Positions 56,948 to 64,000 of a stretch of 64,000 nt of DNA are shown one piece after another. The stretch is from Acephala macrosclerotiorum (lineage: Eukaryota; Ascomycota; Leotiomycetes; Helotiales; Mollisiaceae): assembly GCA_014904845.1 (NCBI GenBank), contig MU119336.1, forward strand, positions 62,001-126,000, in the 5' to 3' direction. How positions within the stretch are numbered: position 1 is the stretch's first letter; the number at the start of each line of letters is the position of its first letter. The position numbers were made by a program, and so were the translations under genes. The notes under the pieces were generated by a model. That model had not been told where the DNA came from and did no database searches. It was given only the letters and a program-made list of their open reading frames with translations.

Positions 56948-57664
56948 TTACAATTTCTCCTTCCCTTCCTCCTCCTTCGACTCCCCACCACCCTCAATCT
57001 TCAACACCTTCGACGCTGGCGGCGAAGGCGCCGTTCTAGGCGTCAAAAAGTCCGACTCCAAAGACCTCTCAGGTCTCAAAACCTTAATAATCTTGATTTC
57101 TTTCCTTACGGGATTATCCTTCACCGGCACAGGCGGAGGCGTCAAAGCCGGCGAAGGCGGTGGAGGACTCGGAGTGTGTACCGGGGACGGCACTCTCGAT
57201 GGTCTTGGGGGAGGCACCAACACCTGAACACCAACATTCCTCGTCCTCACTCCAACTTCTTCAGTCCTCAAGTTCATCTTCAACTCGAGCAAGAAATCAT
57301 CGAATGTCTTTACTAGCGCTAGACTTTTTTCGTTCAATGGATCCTTTTCCTTCGCTCCGTTCAGGAAACAGAAAAGTCTTCCTACCCAAGCGAATTTTTT
57401 TTGGAAAGGATGTCGCGCTTGAGAATTTTGATTTTGGCGCCAGGTCAGATCCCATTCTATATCGTGCAATTGCCATTGTAAATGGTTTATTCTTGTTTCG
57501 GAGATCAGGTCTCGTTGTCGAGAGAGGAGTCTTTGGGTGAGGATGGTGTTCCAGACGCTTTTGCAATGGGTGATGCGGTCTTGGTATGTTTTGAGGGGAT
57601 TATGGAGGGGTTTCTTGATGAATGCGGGGGTTGGATTTCTTTTGTTGAATGGTAGGAAGCGCAT
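56948..57664 (-). CDS. Hypothetical protein with Pro-rich middle
   Basis: 238 residues from the ATG at 57664 ('MRFLPFNKRNPTPAFIKKPL'). An N-terminal helical region with Trp and Arg ('HLQWQLHDIEWDLTW') is followed by a Pro/Ser-rich stretch (about 150-190, 'PPPRPSRVPSPVHTPSPPPP') and a Lys/Glu-rich tail. The frame extends 12 codons upstream to a non-ATG codon. No known domain. The general plan (helical Trp/Arg head, charged tail) loosely recalls the pair at 48-49.6 kb, but I see no aligned motif. Confidence 0.45.
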   Translation of the reverse strand: MRFLPFNKRNPTPAFIKKPLHNPLKTYQDRITHCKSVWNTILTQRLLSRQRDLISETRINHLQWQLHDIEWDLTWRQNQNSQARHPFQKKFAWVGRLFCFLNGAKEKDPLNEKSLALVKTFDDFLLELKMNLRTEEVGVRTRNVGVQVLVPPPRPSRVPSPVHTPSPPPPSPALTPPPVPVKDNPVRKEIKIIKVLRPERSLESDFLTPRTAPSPPASKVLKIEGGGESKEEEGKEKL

Positions 57665-57972
57665 GGTGGTGGTGTATAGATGTTGGGATGTTGGGAACAC
57701 CTAGGAAAGAAATTTATAGTAGACTTGAAGAGGGCGGGTGAACATTCACCGAAAGTTGTGAATCACAACCAAAGCCCGAGACAATACCTGAAAATATTCA
57801 TAAAACTCATAACGCTCTAACCAAAACTCCAAAAAAGGATTCGGACTTTCATAAAAACGCACAACAGCCCACTTGAGGCTTCCCAAGCTCAAGCACCAAC
57901 AGGCGTACTTCCCCTACTCTCAACGTCCAACAACTCATCTCCCTGGCGCCCATCCAACCTCTGCACAACAAC

Positions 57973-58074
57973 TCAAAGAATCCTATTAGCAATTTTCTCC
58001 TCCTTCTTCGCCAACTTCTCCAGCTTCTTATCTCCCTTCTTATAAATCCCTGCGATCTTCTCGTCTCGCTCCTA
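57973..58074 (-). other. Coding remnant downstream of the amber codon
   Basis: In-frame continuation of the gene ending at 58072: 32 codons strongly enriched in Lys and Glu with heptad-like spacing, ending at TGA 57973-57975. Such composition is unlikely in untranslated DNA and marks the original C-terminus. Confidence 0.6.
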
Positions 58075-59216
58075 CACAACCCCCTTCCTCGCATCCTCCA
58101 AAGATGATAATTCCTGCTCCGCTCTAGCTTCGATGCGGTGCCTGTCTGTTTCGTCTCTCGTTTTGTTCAGGTCGTCAAGACGACGCTGATGCACCTCTGC
58201 ACTGTCTCTATCGATTTGCTCCAAGTCTCGTTCTGAGGCGTTGATGATGGATTCTGCTTCAGGAGCTTTATCGAGACGGGCGGAGGCAGACTTATCAGCG
58301 GCCTTCGTCATCTTCGTATCGGCGCGCTTGTTCATCCATCTCAATGGAGCGCCACCATACTTCTCATAAACACCCTTCGGCTGCACAGGCTCGGTCTCAA
58401 ACTCCAACGGAGCGATGTACCCATTCAGTGCTCTAATCCTTCTCATCCTCGGATCCTCAACACTGGACGTTGTCCTCTCATGCGTACGTACTCCTTGTTC
58501 CGTAGGATGGCGAATAAGCGCTCCAGTTTGCGGTGTGAGGTCGCTCAGTTCTTCGAGAGGAGGTAAGGCGAGTTTTCCTTTTGGGTCGAGATTCTCTGGT
58601 CCAACTCCGACTTCTGCCATCATCTTCTTGGTTGACATGATCTTAACAATCAATCCCCTCGGAGCGAAGATATTTTGGTTAGCTTTCTTCATGTACCTCC
58701 TCACGCGAACGACTGAGACGCCTGCGGAGCCGAGCACAGAAACGACTTGAAAGACTCCTCCAACTGCTTGAGCGGGAAGGATTTGTGATCTGGGAAGAGC
58801 GCCGCCGGCGACGTGGGCGGCTTGGAAGATTGGGGAGGAGACGAATGCATTGTTTAGGCCGTCGATGAATTGGATGTATTCTTCTTTTGGGATTGGGATT
58901 GGGAGGTTGCGGAGGGAAGGGGAGTATGCACGAGCGAATGGGGAGAAGGTTTTAATTAAGAAGATGTTGGTTTGTTCTGTGGGTTTGTTAGCGATGAGAA
59001 TTGGAGTGGTGGAAAGAGGGGAGACTAACGAGGTATGACGATGGGTTTCTCTAAGGTGAGGTTGTTCTGTGCTGGCGTGGGGTATGTTGATTCGGTGTTT
59101 GCGGTTGCGGTGTATTGAGACGGATTGGAGTTGCGAGTTGGCTCATAGTTCCGTTCTGAGGCTTCGTAGATTGTGGAAGCCGAGCTTTGCATCTGGGCCT
59201 TCTCTGATACCGACAT
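58072..59216 (-). CDS. Fungal-specific protein, tail cut by a premature TAG
   Basis: Two exons: 59030-59216 and 58072-58976 (donor GTTAGT, 53-bp intron); 1092 nt, 363 residues. Exon 1 is a Ser/Thr/Gln-rich leader ending 'LEKPIVIP'. Exon 2 starts 'TNIFLIKTFSPFARAYSPSL', then 'EEYIQFIDGLNNAFVSSPIF' and a Gly/Ala/Val-rich, membrane-prone stretch 'LPAQAVGGVFQVVSVLGSAG', then 'GLIVKIMSTKKMMAEVGVGP'. I recall this order from many ascomycete proteins of unknown function. After the TAG at 58072-58074 the same frame continues for 32 codons as a Lys/Glu-rich helix ('KKGDKKLEKLAKKEEKIANR') to a TGA at 57973-57975. The TAG is therefore probably a recent C-to-T change in CAG; only the tail is lost. Confidence 0.7.
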
Positions 59217-59589
59217 GGCAAAGAATTGAGGGTGTGATGTGAGCGAGGGGTCGGTCCTGAAGTAGCGTGTGGTTGAGAAGTTTATTGCAGGCGCTCAGAG
59301 ATGCGTTTGTGAAGATGATACTAATAATGAAACGAGTATATGTTGAAAGAAGGAAGATTGATGTGGTGATGTGGATTGTGACGAACGAAACATTGCCGAT
59401 GAGACCACGACCATACTTATACAGATCGAGGTCGTTGCTTGTTGCTGCAAGCTTCGTCGCCCAGCCAAAACTCATAGCCTCGTTACAGACGGCAAGGATA
59501 CCGATTACGAAGCTTAGTTCGACAGGAAGCAGCTTAGAAAAGAACGATTTCTGCAAAGAGGGTTCACTAGGTTCTCCAAACTTGTACAT
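59143..59589 (-). CDS. Doubtful membrane-like ORF
   Basis: 148 codons from an ATG at 59589 with two or three hydrophobic segments ('LPVELSFVIGILAVC', 'SFVTIHITTSIFLLS'). It overlaps, in another frame of the same strand, the first exon of the gene at 59216. It may be a decayed small membrane protein or a chance frame. Confidence 0.2.
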   Translation of the reverse strand: MYKFGEPSEPSLQKSFFSKLLPVELSFVIGILAVCNEAMSFGWATKLAATSNDLDLYKYGRGLIGNVSFVTIHITTSIFLLSTYTRFIISIIFTNASLSACNKLLNHTLLQDRPLAHITPSILCHVGIREGPDAKLGFHNLRSLRTEL

Positions 59590-61270
59590 CGCCTAGGATG
59601 AAGCTTGATCGACGGCTTTCAGCCTTGCAGACCAGTAGGGGAGTGCTCCCATCGCTGCGTCATCTAGGATCTCGACCAGGGAAATAAGACCTCAGCTGTA
59701 TGAGGCTGAGTATCTCACGCTGTGGGGATTGCTAATCATCTCTCTGGCTTGTACTGCTGTTGATATTATTGGTACAATCGCCCAATATCAAACCAATGAA
59801 GGATAGGAACAGCAATTAAGGTCCAAATAAAGGTATCATAAGCTTTAAGTGGGTTCTAATGGGCTACATGTCTCGCTCTAATACGCGTATCTTCTGTTGT
59901 TCTGGGGTTTGAGGCTTTTGGGAAAGCTTCCCGAGGAATTCGAATTCGGATAGATATGATTGGCCCGTATTCGCATTTGAAACTCGTACTCGCTCGCATC
60001 TTGGCATCAAAATTATACACGTCTTCGCTCTCATCCGAAGAAGCCGTCAACAACACAACTTGGTGTTGATGAGACATTCTCGTCGAAATCATGTTGAGAA
60101 GGCGCAACAATGCCAAACTCATCTCTACTCAGAAGATGCAGAAGGTCGCAGATCGCAGCAGACCTTAGATGTCTTTTCCCAGACTCACACCACCGTCGAC
60201 ATCAAATCTGGCCTACGAACTATTCGAACATGAGGTCGACGCGTCTCTAACGAGGCTCAATAATCAAGCTCATCACTCGTCGGGCCTATTCTCGGATGCG
60301 CCCGCGCGCCCATGAAATGTTCAGATCTCCTGGAAGGATCAACAACCATAAAATCTCGGGAACTATTTCGGGCATCAGCCCCAGACTTCGGGTTCGTACT
60401 CGCAATACCCGAACTTCCCCGTGGTCGGGTCCCGGCAGTCGACACTACACTTCTCAGCCATCGTCGTCGTGACATTGAAAACAATGGGCGGCATGAGTAG
60501 CTACTCACATCATCGAGCAGAAATGATGGGTTGTTGTCGTCCAGTTCCGATAGCGCCATTACAGCCTCAGGTTCTCGGTGAGTTTATAAGGCCTAGACTA
60601 CTTTCAACAAGTCCCCGAGTCAATCCCTCGGTACTCCTCCACTTATCAGACTCTCATAAGATCTTCAGAACTCCCAACAGAAGCCTTTTCCGAACCAATA
60701 TACGGCAACAAGATGCGAAACCCTCGCGAGGTCATCGACGATGTCGCAATGAATATTGCCATCAAGGTGATTGACTTGTACCTTCCTGGCCCCTTCAAAA
60801 ACCCCAAAACAAAGCAAACTTCAAAAAGGGGGAACTCCGCGATCAGCTTCAGCGAAGTGTATTCTCCAAAGACATTTTCGACATCGGCAAGAAAATCTCA
60901 GGTTATTGCAGCGGTCAGAGAAACTTCAAACGCGAATTAATAATGACGGCTCGGCTGTTAACCTTAGAACAGGAAGGTGGCATGAGACACCCCTGCATAA
61001 AGACCCCACAATTGCGTCGACGATAGCAATAACCCCGCTATCCCTTGCTGTCTACTTCACTAGGCAAAAGTCAATGACGTTGGAGTGAGATTTTTCTGCG
61101 CAGGGAGGGTTTCGAGATATAAAATTTTTCTCTCCTCACATCTGTCCTTTCTTTCACAAACGTCCACCAAAAACACCACACCTCACTTCAATTCAATTAC
61201 AGTAAGCCTACCACCCAATCAACCCCTCATCCTACTCAATTGACAAACGATCTCCAGAAAATCATCCAGA
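59590..61270. other. Intergenic with coding-like fragments
   Basis: An ATG at about 60169 starts a short protein-like piece ('NLAYELFEHEVDASLTRLNN') that ends in stops near 60312. Another piece near 60670-60780 ('EPIYGNKMRNPREVIDDVAM', 'NIAIKVIDLYLPGPF') reads in a different frame. They may be remains of one dead plus-strand gene, but continuity could not be shown. The last 150 bp hold the pyrimidine-rich leader of the aldo-keto reductase gene. Confidence 0.3.
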
Positions 61271-62431
61271 ATGCCAGCCCAAGGATTCCCCCAAACCGGC
61301 AAACGGTTCGAGCCAAAGAACATGCTCTTCCGCTACCTGGGCGATACCGGTCTCAAAGTCTCTGTCCTCGGGCTCGGAGGCTGGTTGACGTACGGCAGCG
61401 AAAACGGCGTCAAGGAAATCGAGCAAACAGCTCAATGTCTGCAAGAGGCGTGGGATCATGGGATTAACTTTTTTGATACGGCGGAGGTGTATGCGGAGGG
61501 ACAGAGTGAGATTATTATGGGAAAGGCGTTGAAGAAGTGTGGGTTTGAGAGGGATGATTATGTTATTACTACTAAGTTGATGTTTGGTGATGGTACGTTG
61601 GCTTCCTTTCGAATCAGCAAAGGTGGGATGGTGTTGATGATCTGAACAGGAAACGGATTCCCAAACAACCACGGCCTCTCCCGAAAACACATCATCGAAG
61701 GCATGAAGCGATCCCTCAAACGACTCGAACTCGATTCCGTCGATGTCGTGTACGCCCACCGAGCCGATTTCTGGTGTACACCAATGGAAGAAACCGTTCG
61801 CGCTTTCAACACCTTGATTGAACACGGCCATGCCCACTACTGGGGTACATCCGAATGGTCTGCCTTCGAAATTGAGCATGCACAACACGTTGCTACGAGA
61901 CTCGGCCTTCAAGGTCCGGTGGTTGAGCAACCCCAGTATAACATGTTCATCCGTGATCGATTCGAAGCCGAATACGCGCCACTATACAAACTCTATAACT
62001 ATGGAACTACGATCTGGTCTCCATTATACCAGGGGATCTTGACTGGCAAATACAACGACGGCGTCCCCAAAGATTCCCGTTACGCAACAATCTCTAAAGA
62101 CCAAGCTTCCATGTTCGATACTCCCGAGAAGAAAGCGCAGATTGAGAAAGTTCGCTCCCTCTCAAAGATTGCTGAGAAGCTCGGAGGAAGTGTTGGAAAT
62201 CTGGCATTGGCGTGGGTTGTAAAGAACCCACATATTTCTGTTGCAATCTTGGGTGCGACCAAAGCTTCTCAGATCACGGAGAACGTCAAGTGTCTTGAGT
62301 TGTTGCCAAAATTGTCAGATGAGGTTATGAAGGAGATCGAGGGCATCTTGGATAACACTCCCAAGGTTCCCGGTCCGAACCCGCCGAGCAGAGCTCAGAT
62401 GACTCTCAATCAGGCTTTGGCTAACTTGTGA
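61271..62431 (+). CDS. Aldo-keto reductase, Kv channel beta-subunit-like (AKR6 type)
   Basis: Two exons: 61271-61592 and 61650-62431 with a 57-bp intron (donor GTACGT); 1104 nt, 367 residues. NADP(H)-dependent TIM-barrel oxidoreductase. The tetrad can be placed: Asp and Tyr in 'NFFDTAEVYAEGQSE' (about 68 and 73), Lys in 'VITTKL' (about 102), His in 'DVVYAHR'. 'YWGTSEWSAFEIEHA', 'VEQPQYNMF' and the C-terminal 'ISVAILGATKASQITENVKC' are typical of the AKR6 / potassium channel beta-subunit group, which in fungi acts as cytosolic aldehyde or ketone reductases. No channel gene is nearby. The start is supported by a pyrimidine-rich leader. Intact. Confidence 0.95.
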
Positions 62432-63256
62432 GGATGAGGATGAGGAGGAGAAGCATAAAACTTACTATTGGCCAGCTGCTAGAAATTTCCTTCTTGGAGT
62501 CATAGAATAGACTCAATAGAGGCACAAAATGAAAGTAGATTTCACGATGGGTGTCGTCTTTTGATTGTCTCCTGGAAGGATGCTCACCTCAAGTGAGGGG
62601 TGTCTTCAGGCTCCATTCGCTATTTTACAGCGTTTGCCAGGGCCAGGTTCAGGGCCTCGGTCCCCGAATTACAGCGTATCAAGTACCCTGCCTGGCTCTG
62701 ACTGAGCAAGCGCTCATTGGCGCCTTCCTCAGATGGCTTGAAGCCTGAGGTGTGCCTGCATGCAGCTGTCATCATTTCTGCAGCGCGGGGTGCCTCCACC
62801 CACCACCTCCACTCTGATTTTCTTACAACATCCCTAGAACCAGGTTTCGCCGGTCCTATTGTTTCGATGCTGAGGTAGGGTGCCTCTAGTCTCACAGTTC
62901 ACCGACTCTACTTGCGCTATCCTCGGGAGGCTAGAAGGGCCTTTGAGCAGTCTGCTTAATCCAACATTTCCTACTCACACACACAGTCTATTGGATCACA
63001 ATTTCCCGATACTGCATCATGCGCAAGGCTGCGTAGGGTGCCTCCCACACCTCAGCCAGTTGACTGCATCGCGTCTCGTTGTATCATTGTCACGGGGATG
63101 ATAGGGTGCCTCCGCCCGAGCCAGCTCTTCAACTCAATGGCAGCGATGGTATCTCAGCATCGCTTCACACCCACATAATTTTCACAACAGTGCGAGTCAG
63201 CTTAAGGGCTCTACATTCAATTCGTGTTTCAAGGGTCGAGCTCAACACTCGATACT
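62432..63256. promoter_or_regulatory. Intergenic with repeated GGGTGCCTC motifs
   Basis: GGGTGCCTC occurs at 62788, 62878, 63036 and 63105; three of the four are preceded by TA (TAGGGTGCCTC). A weaker relative (GGGTGTCTT) lies at about 62599. All are on the plus strand upstream of the gene starting at 63257. They could be a regulator binding cluster or remnants of a short repeat. No coding sequence is seen. Confidence 0.45.
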
Positions 63257-64000
63257 ATGGGAACTCTAGGCGCAATGCTGCTGCTATTGTTCCTGCTTTT
63301 TATCTGCGGCAGCTTTCAAGATGGGAATTTCACCTCACTCGAAGCATTTCCGTCAGCTACTAGCCTTACGGCAAGTGCGGTTGTGGCCATTACGATGTAA
63401 GTCAATTTTCAACTTGATGGATGGGAAGTAGTTACTGACGTCTTCACAGAGAGGCTCGCCAGGTTGATGAGGTCACTCTTTTGATCCAGCACTCGACGAG
63501 TCCTAGCTGTCCGACGGGTACCGGCTACGAGGGACATACTCTACCATCGGCAGGACCTTCGAACTCATCTGCCAACCATGTTGAACCTGCACCCAACGGT
63601 TCCCAATCCCGGGCTGAATCATTTTCGCGCAACAACGTTGCCATCGAGGTTACACCTCACGTCGCAAATACCAGCAATGCAACCCTCGGCGGGCAAGCAC
63701 GCTCAATCCATCTTGATCCTTCTAGACGAGACGCGGGAAGCCAGGGAACAGAATCAGATAATGATTCTCCTTCCAGTAACAATACACAATCGCAAAATGA
63801 CAACGTCGCAAATCGCTGGATTGCTCATCTAAGAAAAACCAACGATAAGAAACGCAAAAGTCAGCTTTGGTCAGAATATGATTCACCACTAGAGTCTCCA
63901 AAATCAAAGCCTGTACCAAAGGTTGGTTTGACTGCATTGGCTGCTGGGGCACTCTACCTCGCTACCCTCGACCCGGACAAGAGAAGGAAACGCCAAAAGA
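63257..64000 (+). CDS. Secreted or membrane protein, 5' part (runs off window)
   Basis: Exon 1 63257-63396, intron 63397-63449 (GTAAGT...CACAG), exon 2 from 63450 open to the window end. It starts 'MGTLGAMLLLLFLLFICGSF', a strong signal peptide or signal anchor, followed by 'EARQVDEVTLLIQHSTSPSC'. A long Ser/Asn/Thr-rich low-complexity region follows, then a basic stretch ('HLRKTNDKKRKSQLW') and a short hydrophobic segment ('VGLTALAAGALYLATL') before a basic 'DPDKRRKRQK' at the end. The family cannot be judged from this part. The frame is intact across the intron. Confidence 0.6.

Noticed and set aside
57160..57540. Plus-strand frame opposite the Pro-rich protein gene
   Set aside because: It is the complement of Pro/Ser codons of the minus-strand frame, which has the more protein-like composition and a normal ATG.
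61262..61930. Long minus-strand frame opposite the aldo-keto reductase
   Set aside because: It crosses the clearly placed intron and exons of the reductase and has no family resemblance.

Overview
This window looks like nuclear DNA of a filamentous ascomycete (Pezizomycotina), most likely a leotiomycete. The evidence is short GT-AG introns of about 45-140 bp, a Zn(II)2Cys6 regulator, a 2EXR protein, a G1 (eqolisin) peptidase, a cyanase, a DUF1479 protein, several lineage-restricted fungal families, and AT-rich islands with the transition pattern of repeat-induced point mutation (RIP). The genus assignment is inference. No rRNA, convincing tRNA or CRISPR was found.

Left part (1-23 kb): a broken gene (1091-2095), a SnoaL-like protein, a 2EXR protein, a large VIT/VWA protein (4977-8207, minus), a five-exon gene broken by one amber codon (8512-10379), a Zn cluster transcription factor (11666-13703, minus), two decayed tandem paralogues (16105-18463), an intact three-exon cyanase (18630-19421, minus), and heavily decayed minus-strand coding DNA (20157-22331).

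Centre (22.7-32 kb): a three-exon trypsin-fold protease-like gene (23858-25841) sits between two AT-rich stretches and is flanked by a direct repeat. A solo LTR (26410-26667) with ordinary base composition lies at the edge of a 5.3-kb AT-rich island. The island contains two inverted arms (about 26.90-28.12 and 30.65-31.5 kb). Both are RIP-mutated copies of a sequence that survives nearly unmutated at 50.34-51.42 kb in this window. The alignment can be read base by base, for example 50581-50600 against 27233-27252. This is the most notable structure here: ancestor-like and RIP-mutated copies of one repeat family in a single window.

Right part (32-64 kb): a decayed F-box/LRR-like gene, a secreted G1 peptidase, an E2-like/F-box fusion, DUF1479 and trefoil-like genes, a large fungal-specific protein, a secreted Ser/Thr-rich protein with a CBM19-like Cys motif, two related small genes, a zinc-finger/four-TM protein, a J-domain protein with a half RING, a Lys-rich-tailed protein with a premature amber codon, an aldo-keto reductase, and the 5' part of a secretory or membrane protein that runs off the end.

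A recurrent theme is single in-frame stops, mostly explicable by one C:G-to-T:A change, in genes whose exon structure is otherwise intact. In one case the neighbouring paralogue still has TGG exactly where this copy has TAG. RIP or RIP leakage in expanded gene families is the simplest reading. Intron coordinates were placed by eye from consensus sites and reading-frame continuity; for every complete multi-exon model described as intact, the exon sum is a multiple of three.
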